Translations under genes and position numbers: made by a program
The notes under the pieces: model-generated
Seen by the model: only the letters and a program-made list of their open reading frames with translations
The model's database searches: none
What the model was told of the DNA's origin: nothing
Part shown: positions 17,086-25,263 of the stretch, piece after piece
How the letters are laid out: every line of letters begins with the position of its first letter
Position numbering within the stretch: position 1 is the first letter of the stretch
Assembly (NCBI RefSeq): GCF_014701095.1
Contig: NZ_AP023439.1
Span: forward strand, 2,034,001-2,098,000
Source: Streptomyces tuirus
GTDB lineage: Bacteria; Actinomycetota; Actinomycetes; Streptomycetales; Streptomycetaceae
DNA: 64,000 bases
Direction: 5' to 3'

Positions 17086-17829
17086 CTAGAGACCGGACTC
17101 GGACGTGCGCACCAGGATGCGGCGGCAGTTCTCGCAGCGGACCACCGTGTCGGGCGCGGCGTTGCGGATCTCGGCCAGCTCGGTGATGGCGAGCTCCTGC
17201 CGGCAGCCCTGGCAGCTGCGCGCGTACAGCTTCGCCGCGCCGACGCCGCCCTGCTGCTCGCGCAGCTTGTCGTAGAGCTTCAGCAGATCGGCCGGAATGG
17301 CACCGGCGACGACCTCGCGCTCCTTGGTGACCGTGGCGACCTCGCCGTCGATCTGCTCGAAGGCGGCGTCGCGGCGCGCCGTCGCGTCGTCGATCTTCGA
17401 CTGGACGGAGGTGACGCGCTCGGTCAGCTCGGCGACCCGCTCCTGCGCGGACTCGCGGCGCTCCATGACCTCCAGCACCACGTCCTCCAGATCGCCCTGC
17501 CGCTTGGCGAGGGAGGCGATCTCGCGCTGGAGGTTCTCCAGGTCCTTGGGGGAGGTGACGGCGCCCGAGTCGAGGCGCTGCTGGTCGCGGGTGGCGCGCT
17601 GGCGCACCTGGTCCACGTCCTGCTCGGCCTTGGTCTGGTCGCGGGCGGTGTCGCTCTCCTCGGTCTGCGCGGCCACGAGCAGGTCGCGCAGCTGGGTGTG
17701 TTCCTTGGTCAGCGACTCGATCTCGGCGTGCTCGGGCAGCGACTTGCGCTTGTGCGCGAGCTGCTGGAGGCGGACGTCGAGGTCCTGGACGTCGAGGAGT
17801 CGGATCTGGTCGGCGGGCGCGGCGTTCAG
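17086..17829 (-). CDS. C4-type zinc-ribbon coiled-coil protein, probable CTG start
   Basis: The protein has 247 residues: a long coiled coil (residues about 15-175, heptad-rich with QLAHKRKSLPEHAEI and DLENLQREIASLAKRQG), then a zinc ribbon with SCQGCRQEL and RCENCRRIL. It is conserved in actinobacteria and similar to chlamydial CT398-like proteins. The function is unknown, with RNA or secretion roles proposed for relatives. The coding frame clearly extends to NAAPADQIRLLDVQDLDVRL, but the only start there is CTG at 17829, overlapping the Nif3 stop as CTGA, with GGAG 7 bp upstream. The first GTG (17676) would delete 51 conserved residues. Confidence 0.9.
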   Translation of the reverse strand: MNAAPADQIRLLDVQDLDVRLQQLAHKRKSLPEHAEIESLTKEHTQLRDLLVAAQTEESDTARDQTKAEQDVDQVRQRATRDQQRLDSGAVTSPKDLENLQREIASLAKRQGDLEDVVLEVMERRESAQERVAELTERVTSVQSKIDDATARRDAAFEQIDGEVATVTKEREVVAGAIPADLLKLYDKLREQQGGVGAAKLYARSCQGCRQELAITELAEIRNAAPDTVVRCENCRRILVRTSESGL

Positions 17830-18680
17830 TTCGGGGCTCCAAGGGGATCAGAAGGGGGCGAGGCCGCGTGCGCGGTCCAGGGGTCGGTGACCGTCTTCGA
17901 GACGTGGACGCGCAGGTCCCATCCGTGCCGGTCGGAGATCTCGTCGAGCTGGCTCGCGGCCAGCTCGCACCAGGGCCACTCGGTGGCCCAGTGCGCCGCG
18001 TCGAGCAGCGCGAGGGGGCTGTGGGCGCGGGCCTCCGAGACGGGGTGGTGGCGCAGATCCGCGGTGAGGAAGGCGTCGGCCCCGGCCGCGCGGACCTGGT
18101 CGAAGAGGCTGTCGCCGGAGCCGCCGCTGACGGCGACCGTGCGCACGAGCGCCTCGGGGTCGCCGGCGACGCGGATGCCCTGCGCGGTGGCGGGCAGCCG
18201 CCGGGCGGCGCGGGCGGCGAACTCGCGCACGGTCTCCGGGTGGTCCAGCGCGCAGAGGCGGCCGAGGCCGCGGCGGCCGGCGGGGTCGGTGGGGTCCGGC
18301 ACCAGCGGGCCGGTGACCCGGAGGTCCAGCGCGCCGGCGAGGGCGTCGGAGACACCCGGGTCGGCGGTGTCGGCGTTGGTGTGGGCGACGTGCAGCGCGA
18401 TGTCGTTCTTGATGAGGGTGTGCACGACGCGGCCCTTGAAGTGCGTCGCCGCGACCGTCGTCGTGCCGCGCAGGTAGAGCGGGTGGTGGGTGACGAGCAG
18501 GTCGGCGCCCAGTTTCACCGCCTCGTCGACGATCTCCTGGACCGGGTCGACGGCGAACAGGACCCGCGTGACCTGCTGGTCCGGGTCGCCCGTGACGGTG
18601 CCGACCGCGTCCCAGGACTCGGCCCGCTCGGCGGGCCACAGGGCATCCAGCGCGGCGATGACTTCAGACAGACGGGGCAC
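17826..18680 (-). CDS. Nif3-like dinuclear metal center protein
   Basis: The protein has 284 residues of the Nif3/YbgI family, a hexameric toroid with a two-metal site. Visible motifs are RAESWDAVGTVTGDPDQ, VTHHPLYLRGTTT (metal histidines) and VSGGSGDSLFDQVRAAGADAFLTADLRHHP. Relatives have GTP cyclohydrolase-like or unknown hydrolase activity. I chose GTG at 18680, right before PRLSEVIAALDALWP. Upstream frames to 18758 are not coding-like. It leads an overlapping three-gene operon with the zinc ribbon and RNase H/phosphatase genes. Confidence 0.93.
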   Translation of the reverse strand: MPRLSEVIAALDALWPAERAESWDAVGTVTGDPDQQVTRVLFAVDPVQEIVDEAVKLGADLLVTHHPLYLRGTTTVAATHFKGRVVHTLIKNDIALHVAHTNADTADPGVSDALAGALDLRVTGPLVPDPTDPAGRRGLGRLCALDHPETVREFAARAARRLPATAQGIRVAGDPEALVRTVAVSGGSGDSLFDQVRAAGADAFLTADLRHHPVSEARAHSPLALLDAAHWATEWPWCELAASQLDEISDRHGWDLRVHVSKTVTDPWTAHAASPPSDPLGAPN

Positions 18681-18880
18681 GGGAGCAAGGCTACCCGCCT
18701 GATCTGTGGCGTTGCACCGCCACCGCCCGCTCCCGGCACCCATGGCCCCGCTCAGCACAATCGCCCCCTTTTCCTCAGGCGAATCGTTCCTGGAACACCC
18801 TTATGTGTGAAGTCTGCGTACGAGGAATTCCCCGTCCGCGCGTGCGATACCTAGCGTTCGTCACTGGAGGTGACCGAACG

Positions 18881-20092
18881 ATGACGGCCTGTGTGATCGA
18901 ACCTTCGGCGGGACACGAGGACGAGGACGTGACCGCGCCGACAGGCTGCACGCTCACCGCGGACGGTGCCTACGGCGCCCGCCTCGCGTCGGCCGGCGAC
19001 TCCTGGTTCCCGGAGCGCTGGACCCTGGACGGCCCCGAGCCGTACGCGGTGCCGCTGCCCCGCAACCAGCCGGAGGAGCCCGGCACCGAGGTGCAGCCGA
19101 TGGCCGACGGGCGGGTCCTCATCCACCGGGTGGTGGCCGGGCGGCACGCCTTCTCGCTGCTCTACCCGACCGGGCCCGGCACCGGCGAACTGCCCTTGGG
19201 CGCGGTCGAGTGCCCGGACGGGACCGCCCGGCTGCGGCTGCTGCCACCGGCCCCGGGCGGGGAACGGGCCTACGCCCTGGCCGTCGGGCCTCGTGTGACG
19301 TCGGTGTGGCTGGTGGCGGGCGGCTCCTTCGGTCCCGAGCGGCTGGCGGAACTGCCCGGCCGCTGCTCGGGCGGGGTCTGGCTGGACCGGTCGGGGCGGT
19401 TGCTGGCGCTGGACCGGGAGACCGGCGGTCACATCAAGTCCGTCGTGGTGGACCTGGAGGGCGGCGGCGAGGTGTCGCCGCTGCTGCAGATCACCGCCGA
19501 GAGCGACGACCGGCTGGTGCTCGCCGACCACGACAGCGGGCTGCTGATCGTCCGCTCGGACGCGCCCTCGCCGGGGCAGGACCGGCTGGGCTGGGGCGTC
19601 CTGGGCAGTTCGTTGCCGGTGCGCTTCCCGGAGTGCCTGCGGGTGCGGGACTGCTCCGTCACGCCGTTCGCGATCCAGCCGGGGCAGGTGCTGACGCCGG
19701 AGAGCTGCGCGGTGGCGCTGCGGGTGGACGGACCGGCGGGCAGTTGGGTCGCGGTCTGGCGGCCGGCCGAGCGGCGGGTGCACCATCTCCGGGCGCCCGA
19801 GGGGTGGTTGGCGGGCGCGGGGCTGTGGACGCCGGAGGGGGTGCTGCGGCTGCCGTACGCGACGGAGGCGGTGCCGTGCGGGGTGGCGCAGGTGAGTCCG
19901 CCGCCGGCCGCCGAGCCGGAGCCGGGGGTGGTGACGGCGCCGCTTCCGGAGCCCGGGCCGACGGCCCCGGTTGCGGAACATTCCGTTCAGCGGGCGGAAG
20001 CACCGGCTCAGCCGGACGGGCCTCCGGCGCCCTCGGCTCCACGCCCTGTGCCCCTTCAGGAAGCGCCGTTGGGACGCCTTGTAACGAACTAG
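18881..20092 (+). CDS. Conserved Streptomyces protein of unknown function (propeller-like)
   Basis: The protein has 403 residues. The first 330 consist of repeated beta-strand blocks (LTADGAYGARLASAGDSWF, VLIHRVVAGRHAFSLLYP, GGVWLDRSGRLLALDRETGG), which suggest a WD40/beta-propeller-like fold. The C-terminal 70 residues are Pro/Glu/Ala-rich and disordered. It has no signal peptide or membrane helix, so it is cytoplasmic. ATG at 18881 has GGAGGTGA upstream. I do not recognise a biochemical function. It is followed by a 55-residue gene in the same direction. Confidence 0.8.
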   Translation: MTACVIEPSAGHEDEDVTAPTGCTLTADGAYGARLASAGDSWFPERWTLDGPEPYAVPLPRNQPEEPGTEVQPMADGRVLIHRVVAGRHAFSLLYPTGPGTGELPLGAVECPDGTARLRLLPPAPGGERAYALAVGPRVTSVWLVAGGSFGPERLAELPGRCSGGVWLDRSGRLLALDRETGGHIKSVVVDLEGGGEVSPLLQITAESDDRLVLADHDSGLLIVRSDAPSPGQDRLGWGVLGSSLPVRFPECLRVRDCSVTPFAIQPGQVLTPESCAVALRVDGPAGSWVAVWRPAERRVHHLRAPEGWLAGAGLWTPEGVLRLPYATEAVPCGVAQVSPPPAAEPEPGVVTAPLPEPGPTAPVAEHSVQRAEAPAQPDGPPAPSAPRPVPLQEAPLGRLVTN

Positions 20093-20189
20093 TGCCGGTT
20101 GGCGTGGCCGCCTGGATCCGAGGTCAGGGGGGCCGGTTAGACTCACCCGGCTGTAAAAAAGATCATGTTGACGGGGTGAATTCCATCCG

Positions 20190-20357
20190 ATGAGTGACGC
20201 CAGCACGAACCAGCCGCGCAATGCCGACGTCCAGCAGTCCTCCACCGGCCCCGGCCGGCACCGTGGAGAGGTCTCCACGCAGGACGGCGAGACGGCTCCG
20301 CGCGGACGTCACCGCAAGCCGGTGACGGAGAACAAGCAGGCCGTGACCGCGGCCTGA
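20190..20357 (+). CDS. 55-residue hydrophilic protein
   Basis: This small ORF starts with ATG at 20190 and reads MSDASTNQPRNADVQQ, then SSTGPGRHRGEVSTQD and a basic PRGRHRKPVTENKQAVTAA end. It is fully hydrophilic and likely disordered, with a pattern I recall from other Streptomyces genomes at the same place. A strong hairpin terminator follows 23 bp later, which supports it as a real transcription unit end. The upstream region (GTAAAAAAGATCATGTTGAC) is AT-rich and may hold its promoter. The function is unknown. Confidence 0.65.
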   Translation: MSDASTNQPRNADVQQSSTGPGRHRGEVSTQDGETAPRGRHRKPVTENKQAVTAA

Positions 20358-20380
20358 CGGCACGCCGGTCACCAGACGGC

Positions 20381-20416
20381 GAACGGCCCTCCCGCCACAA
20401 GCGGGGAGGGCCGTTC
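20381..20416. terminator. Bidirectional hairpin terminator
   Basis: GAACGGCCCTCCCGC pairs with GCGGGGAGGGCCGTTC (one bulge) around a 5-nt loop. It separates the small plus-strand gene from the convergent SDR gene. As is usual in Streptomyces, only a weak T run follows (TGCTTTCTGT). Confidence 0.85.
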
Positions 20417-20432
20417 CGTGCTTTCTGTGTCC

Positions 20433-20548
20433 CTCATCCGCGTTTCAGGCTCAGCACCGTTCTCGGTGTCTCTCACCCGCGTTTCAGGCCCAGCACCGTT
20501 CTCGATGCTCTCACCCCCGTCTCAGGCCCAGTACCTCCGCGGCCGCGA
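20433..20548. repeat. Three tandem partial copies of the SDR gene 3' end
   Basis: Units of 39 and 38 bp begin at 20433 and 20472 (CTCAYCCGCGTTTCAGGCYC, then AGCACCGTTCTCG), and a third copy begins at 20510, which is the actual stop and last codons of the SDR. Read on the minus strand, each copy ends with LGL(K/R)RG and a stop, as the SDR does. The upstream copies therefore look like short duplications of the gene terminus laid down after the real stop codon. Confidence 0.75.
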
Positions 20549-21452
20549 ACGTCTCCCCGGGCGGCCGGTCCGCGTAGTACGGCCCGAGGACGGCCGCCAG
20601 CTCGTCGTAGCCGAAGGCGTCCTGCTTGCTGTCGAACTTCGCGGCGACCCGCGGCCGTTCGACGACGGCGACCATCCCGCCGTGCACCACGAGGAGCTGA
20701 CCGTTGACGTGGGCGGCCGCGGGTGAGGCCAGATAGCCGACGAGCGGGGCGACGTGCTCGGGGGCGAGCGGGTCGAGGCCGCTGCCGCAGGGCTGCTCGA
20801 CGCCCGCGAAGACGTCCTCGGTCATCCGGGTGCGGGCGCGGGGGCAGATGGCGTTGGCCGTGACGCCGTATCTGCCGAGGGCGAGGGCGGTGGAGGTGGT
20901 GAGGCCGACGATCCCGCCCTTGGCGGCGGCGTAGTTGGGCTGGCCCGCGGAACCGGCGAGGAACGCCTCCGAGGACGTGTTCACGATCCGCCCGAACACC
21001 GGCTCCCCGGCCCGCTTGGACCGCTCCCGCCAGTGCGCGGCGGCGAACCGGGTGGTGTTGAAGTGTCCCTTCAGATGCACGCGCAGGACGGAGTCCCACT
21101 CCTCCTCGGCCATGGAGAACACCATGCGGTCGCGCAGGATGCCCGCGTTGTTGACGAGGATGTCGAGCCTGCCGAACGCCTCGACGGCCGCCTCGACGAG
21201 CGTGCGCGCCTGGCCGAAGTCGGAGACGTCGCCGGTGTGCGCGAGCGCGGTACCGCCCGAGGCCCGGATCTCGGCGCAGACCTCCTCGGCGGGCCCCGCG
21301 GACGCCTCGCCGGAACCGTCACGGCCGGGCTGCCCGTAGTCGTTGACGACCACGGCGGCGCCGAGCCGGGCGAGTTCCAGCGCCTCGGCCCGGCCGAGCC
21401 CGCGGCCCGCGCCCGTGACGACGGCGGACATCCCTTGAAGCGGCAGTGGCAT
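20511..21452 (-). CDS. SDR-family 3-hydroxyacyl-CoA/hydroxysteroid dehydrogenase
   Basis: The protein has 313 residues. The N-terminal Rossmann motif is VVTGAGRGLGRAEALELARL, followed by VVVNDYGQPGRDGSG, NNAGILRDRMVFSM and the catalytic NTSSEAFLAG plus YAAAK. This pattern (VNDYG insert, ILRDRMVF) is that of the dehydrogenase half of multifunctional enzyme type 2/17beta-HSD4, which oxidises (3R)-hydroxyacyl-CoA. The MaoC-type hydratase half is encoded two genes upstream in the same operon, so together they would act as a split MFE-2. It is the last gene of the KstR-box operon. Confidence 0.88.
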   Translation of the reverse strand: MPLPLQGMSAVVTGAGRGLGRAEALELARLGAAVVVNDYGQPGRDGSGEASAGPAEEVCAEIRASGGTALAHTGDVSDFGQARTLVEAAVEAFGRLDILVNNAGILRDRMVFSMAEEEWDSVLRVHLKGHFNTTRFAAAHWRERSKRAGEPVFGRIVNTSSEAFLAGSAGQPNYAAAKGGIVGLTTSTALALGRYGVTANAICPRARTRMTEDVFAGVEQPCGSGLDPLAPEHVAPLVGYLASPAAAHVNGQLLVVHGGMVAVVERPRVAAKFDSKQDAFGYDELAAVLGPYYADRPPGETFAAAEVLGLRRG

Positions 21453-21463
21453 CGGCGGGGTCC

Positions 21464-22540
21464 TCAGATCTCTATGCAGGTGCGCAGGGCGGTGCCGGTG
21501 CGCATCTGGTCCAGGGCCTCGTTGATGTCCGCGAGCGGCACCCGGTGGGTGATCAGGCCCGCCAGGTCGATACGGCCGGCCCGCCACAGGGCGATGGTCC
21601 GCTCGTAGGAGGCCAGCACGTCACCGCCGCCGTACATCGACGGCAGGATCCGCTTCTCGTCGAAGAACAGCTCGAACATGCTGAGCTGGAGGAAGTCGTC
21701 CACGGCGCCCGCGCCGACGATGACGAGGGTGCCGCCGCGCCGGGTGTTCTCGTAGGCGGTGCGGGCGGTGGCGGACCTGCCGACGACCTCGAAGACGTAG
21801 TCGAAGCCCTCGCCGCCGGTCACCTGCTGCTTGGCGTCGGGCAGTTGCTCCGGGGAGACGGCCCGGGACGCGCCGAATGTCAGGGCCGACTCGCGGCGCG
21901 AGGCCACCGGGTCGACGGCGACGATCTCCGCGGCGCCCTTCAGCCGGGCCCCCTGGATCGCGGAGATGCCGACACCCCCGCAGCCGATGACCGCCACCGA
22001 CGAACCGGCTTCCACATCGGCCGTGTTGAGCGCTGCGCCGAGTCCCGTCGTCACCCCGCAGCCGATGAGGGCGGCGATGTCGTAGGGCACGTCGTCGGGT
22101 ATCGGCACCGCGCAGCCGGCGTCGACGACGACCTCCTCGGTGAAGGTGCCGGTGCCGGCGAAGCCGAAGAGGTCACCGCCGGGGCGCTTGAAGTTGGGGG
22201 TGCCCGCGTTCATGAACCCGGCCAGGCACAGCTCGGTCCGGCCGCGCTTGCAGGCGGGGCAGGCGCCACAGGCGGGCAGCCAGCACACCACGACCCGGTC
22301 GCCCGCCTTCACATGGCTCACGCCCTCGCCGGCTTCGAGGATCTCGCCCGCTCCCTCGTGCCCGGGCACGAACGGTCCGGGCTGCGGCAGGACCCCGCTC
22401 ATCGCGGACAGGTCCGAGTGGCACAGCCCCGTGGCGCGCACCCGGATCCGCACCTTGCCGGGTCCGAACCCCACCGCCTCGACGTCGTCGAGGACCTCCA
22501 GCTTGTCCTGGCCGATCTCGTGCAGTACGGCTGCGCGCAT
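21464..22540 (-). CDS. Zinc-dependent alcohol dehydrogenase (class III-like)
   Basis: The protein has 358 residues. The catalytic zinc site is TGLCHSD (Cys40) and PGHEGAG, the structural zinc site is ACGACPACKRGRTELC, and the NAD site is VAVIGCGGVGISAIQGARL. The SSMYGGGD-like PSMYGGGDVLASYE block is typical of actinobacterial aryl/long-chain alcohol dehydrogenases annotated AdhD/AdhX. Within this operon (MaoC, ADH, SDR) it likely oxidises an alcohol, for example the product of a P450 hydroxylation, to aldehyde. Spacing is 11 bp to the SDR and 32 bp from the MaoC gene. Confidence 0.92.
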   Translation of the reverse strand: MRAAVLHEIGQDKLEVLDDVEAVGFGPGKVRIRVRATGLCHSDLSAMSGVLPQPGPFVPGHEGAGEILEAGEGVSHVKAGDRVVVCWLPACGACPACKRGRTELCLAGFMNAGTPNFKRPGGDLFGFAGTGTFTEEVVVDAGCAVPIPDDVPYDIAALIGCGVTTGLGAALNTADVEAGSSVAVIGCGGVGISAIQGARLKGAAEIVAVDPVASRRESALTFGASRAVSPEQLPDAKQQVTGGEGFDYVFEVVGRSATARTAYENTRRGGTLVIVGAGAVDDFLQLSMFELFFDEKRILPSMYGGGDVLASYERTIALWRAGRIDLAGLITHRVPLADINEALDQMRTGTALRTCIEI

Positions 22541-22572
22541 GGTGCGGGCTCCCCTCGTACGGCGTTGTGGAC

Positions 22573-23430
22573 TCAGGTGTGTTCGACGACGGTGTCGGCG
22601 AGGACGGGCGCGTCCGACCGCTCGACGGCGCTGACGGCGACCCGGGTGGACCCCGGCGTGTGCCACATGCGGATCCGCAGGGTCTCCCCCGGGTACACGA
22701 CCCCGGCGAACCGGGTGGCGTAGGACCGCACCCGGGTCACGTCCCCGCCGAGGAGTGTGTCGACGACCGCCTTGAGCGTGATGCCGTAGGTGCACAGGCC
22801 GTGCAGGATGGGCCGCTCGAAGCCGGCGAGCTTGGCGAACTCCGGGTCGGCGTGCAGCGGGTTCCAGTCGCCGCAGAGGCGGTAGAGCAGGGCCTGGTCG
22901 TCGCGGACCGGTCGCTCGACGGTCCGGTCGGGTTCGCCGGTGGGGGGTTCGAGGCGGGTGGAGGGGCCGCGGTCGCCGCCCCAGCCGCCCTCGCCGCGGA
23001 TGAAGATCTGGGCGTCGTTGGTCCACAGTGGGCCGTCGGCGTCGGCGACGTCGGTGCGCAGCACGAGGACGGCCGCCGAGCCCTTGTCGTGGACGGCGGC
23101 GATCCGGTTGGTCGCGGTGGCGGTGCCCGCCGCGGGGAGGGGCCGGTGGATGACGAGGCTCTGGCCGCCGTGCAGGACGCGGGACAGTTCGACCTCGATG
23201 CCGGGCATGGAGAGGCTGCTGGTCACGCCGGGCTTGCCGCCCCCCGCGACGGTGGCGAAGCTCGGCAGGACGTGCAGCCGGGACTCCAGGGTGTAGCGCA
23301 GCTCGTCGGGGTCGGTGGCGGGGCTGCCCGCGCCGATGCCGAGGTGGTAGAGCTGCACGTCCCTGTGGTCCCAGGAGATCTCGCCGGTCCGGGGTCCGGC
23401 GGCGAGCGCCTTGGCTGCGTCGATGGGCAT
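22573..23430 (-). CDS. MaoC-type (R)-specific enoyl-CoA hydratase, Hsd4B-like
   Basis: The protein has 285 residues with a double hot-dog fold. The catalytic hydratase-2 motif is GDWNPLHADPEFAKLAGF, followed by RPILHGLCTYG, and the N-terminal hot-dog has SRVLHGGQSLVIHRPLP. I recall close similarity to mycobacterial steroid-catabolic hydratases such as Rv3538/HtdY-type proteins. It would hydrate a trans-2-enoyl-CoA to the (3R)-hydroxyacyl-CoA used by the SDR two genes downstream. It is the first gene of the operon and is preceded by a good promoter and a KstR-like operator. Confidence 0.88.
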   Translation of the reverse strand: MPIDAAKALAAGPRTGEISWDHRDVQLYHLGIGAGSPATDPDELRYTLESRLHVLPSFATVAGGGKPGVTSSLSMPGIEVELSRVLHGGQSLVIHRPLPAAGTATATNRIAAVHDKGSAAVLVLRTDVADADGPLWTNDAQIFIRGEGGWGGDRGPSTRLEPPTGEPDRTVERPVRDDQALLYRLCGDWNPLHADPEFAKLAGFERPILHGLCTYGITLKAVVDTLLGGDVTRVRSYATRFAGVVYPGETLRIRMWHTPGSTRVAVSAVERSDAPVLADTVVEHT

Positions 23431-23521
23431 GGGGCTCCTGATCGCCGGAGGAAGGACCTCGGTACGGCCGTCCGCACCGTCGGCCGCACCGAGGCCGTCT
23501 GGGCCGGACCCGGACGCGAAC

Positions 23522-23535
23522 TGAAACGCGTTCCA
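23522..23535. promoter_or_regulatory. KstR-like operator in front of the MaoC-ADH-SDR operon
   Basis: TGAAACGCGTTCCA matches TnnAACnnGTTnnA exactly, the operator of mycobacterial KstR. It is the core of a wider imperfect palindrome (ACTGAAACGCGTTCCAGT). It lies about 6-19 bp downstream of the predicted start site of the minus-strand promoter, a position suited to repression. Confidence 0.7.
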
Positions 23536-23548
23536 GTCCCGGGCCCTC

Positions 23549-23577
23549 TGTATAGCCGAGGCCCCGGCACTTGTGAA
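23549..23577 (-). promoter_or_regulatory. Predicted sigma70-type promoter for the MaoC operon
   Basis: On the minus strand TTCACA (23577-23572) and TATACA (23554-23549) are spaced by 17 bp, a near-ideal vegetative promoter. The start site would fall near 23541, 111 bp upstream of the MaoC ATG. Confidence 0.65.
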
Positions 23578-23582
23578 GACTC

Positions 23583-23597
23583 CTGACACTGTGTCAG
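23583..23597. promoter_or_regulatory. Second palindromic operator candidate (TetR type)
   Basis: CTGACACTGTGTCAG is a perfect 15-bp palindrome just upstream of the -35 element of the MaoC operon promoter. The TGACA/TGTCA form is common for TetR-type regulators of acyl-CoA metabolism and differs from the KstR core, so a second regulator may act here. Confidence 0.55.
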
Positions 23598-23826
23598 ATC
23601 GGCGGGGTCCGGATCGGACGGAGCGCCTCGCGGCGGCGGGCGGTTCGCTTGCGGCGGGGTCGCGGGCCAGGGGCGGGTTCGACGTCACGGCGGGGCTTCA
23701 GCTCGGCGCGCGGGACGTACGGCCGCCGGGGGGCGGGAGACTTTCGCCGCGGTACGGACGTGTACGTTGGCCGGTGATCGCGACCTACACGTCGAGCACC
23801 GGCAAGATCCGGAGGAACGGGAGCAC

Positions 23827-25041
23827 ATGGGACGCGTCGCCGTCATCACCGCGCCGAACATCGGATACCGCAACACGGGCATGCTGACCGTGGACCTGGC
23901 GTTCGAGTCCCTGCGGCGGCGGATGGACACCGGGTTCGACGCCACCTGGTACACCCTGCACACGCCGGAGACCGTGCCGCTGCGCGACGGTGCGCGCGGC
24001 ATCGACTTCCCGTTCCGCTTCCACCCGCTGGCCGAGCACCTCGACACGCTCCGGGACCATGACGCGGTCGTCTTCTGGGGCGACTTCCTGCACACCCGGC
24101 ACTACCTGGCGCAGGACGCCACGAACCGCCTGCTCGACTTCGGCTTCGCCGCGGACCGGGACGACGCCCGGGAGCAGCTCAACCGCGCCCTGCTGTTCGC
24201 GGACCAGCCGGACGAGGTCCTCGCGCGGACCGTCAGCTACGGCGGCACGATCCTGCACAACACGCAGTCCGACTACGAGGACAAGGAGTACGGCCCCTTG
24301 TTCTCGCGTCTGGTGGCCCGCAGCCACCGGATGTGGGTGCGGGACCCGCTCTCGGCGGCGAAGATCGCGCATCTGCGCCGGGACCGTACGACCGACCACT
24401 TCGGTTCGGACGCGGCGCTGCTCTCCCGCCCCGGCGACCTCGGCCACCTCCCGGTCACCGAGTGGTCCGGCTCGGTCCCCGACGGCGGTGCGATCGGAGT
24501 CTTCCTCGGGGCCCGGACGCCGATCCCCGACTGGCTGCCCGGCTTCTGCCAGGGTCTGTCCGACCGCCTGGGCGTGCCGCTGGAGTGGCTGCCCTGGTTC
24601 GACCGGGACGTGCCCGGCGCGGTGCGCCACATCGGGGCCCGCCCGGGGAATCCCACCGTCGGCGACCTGATCGGGGTCCTGCCGCGCTACCGGCTGGTCG
24701 TCACGGACACCTACCATCTGGCCGTCAACTCCTGGGGCGCCGGCACCCCGGCGGTGTGCGTGGGCGCGCCCGAGCCGACGCCCAAGACGCACGACGACTA
24801 CCTGACGCTGAGCGATGTGAAGAAGCATGTCTTCCACATGGCGTACGACGCGACGGACTTCTACCTGACCACCGAGGAGGGGCACGGGCAGGATCTCGAC
24901 CGGCTCGTACGGCTCCTGGAGGGCGGCGGCGCCGAGACCGTCGCGGCACGCATCCGCGACCACGCGGACCACTCGGCGTCGTCCTTCATCCGGACGCTGA
25001 CCTCACTGCTGGACAAGGCCCGCCCCGCCCCGGGCCCGTGA
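23827..25041 (+). CDS. Polysaccharide pyruvyl transferase-family protein
   Basis: The protein has 404 residues. It opens with VAVITAPNIGYRNTGMLTVD, the P-loop-like start typical of the family. Further blocks are DAVVFWGDFLHTRHY, RSHRMWVRDPLSAAKI, and the late LVVTDTYHLAVNSWGAGTPAVCVG that corresponds to the donor-binding region. The family transfers pyruvate from PEP to sugars as ketals on cell-wall glycans. Here the mix of signatures is loose, so the acceptor is unknown. ATG at 23827 has GGAGGAAC upstream. No glycosyltransferase is adjacent. Confidence 0.72.
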   Translation: MGRVAVITAPNIGYRNTGMLTVDLAFESLRRRMDTGFDATWYTLHTPETVPLRDGARGIDFPFRFHPLAEHLDTLRDHDAVVFWGDFLHTRHYLAQDATNRLLDFGFAADRDDAREQLNRALLFADQPDEVLARTVSYGGTILHNTQSDYEDKEYGPLFSRLVARSHRMWVRDPLSAAKIAHLRRDRTTDHFGSDAALLSRPGDLGHLPVTEWSGSVPDGGAIGVFLGARTPIPDWLPGFCQGLSDRLGVPLEWLPWFDRDVPGAVRHIGARPGNPTVGDLIGVLPRYRLVVTDTYHLAVNSWGAGTPAVCVGAPEPTPKTHDDYLTLSDVKKHVFHMAYDATDFYLTTEEGHGQDLDRLVRLLEGGGAETVAARIRDHADHSASSFIRTLTSLLDKARPAPGP

Positions 25042-25102
25042 CCGCCAGAACTCGCCCCCGCCATCCGCCGGTTCTGCCCGGCGAGACGGTCGTCGACGAG
25101 CA

Positions 25103-25249
25103 TCACGCCCGCTGGAACAGCGCTGTCCAGAGGAAGGACTCCCCGAAGCGCCCGGAGTCCTCCGGCTCGTCGCGCATCCGTCGCAGTTCCAGCTCGCTCA
25201 GGCCGGAGAAGATCGCCCGCAACGCCCCGGGCGTGTAGGCGAGTCCGCC
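25103..25249 (-). pseudogene. C-terminal remnant of a class I methyltransferase
   Basis: The frame just downstream of the MFS gene stop reads GGLAYTPGALRAIFSGLSEL, then ELRRMRDEPEDSG, RFGESFLWTALFQRA and stop. This matches the end of SAM-dependent methyltransferases (YTPxELRxLF then LELxRMR...FLWxALFRR). There is no start codon or upstream methyltransferase core, because the frame runs into the MFS gene in another phase. I read it as the stump of a deleted gene. Confidence 0.6.
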
Positions 25250-25263
25250 CGGCCGTCCGCCTT

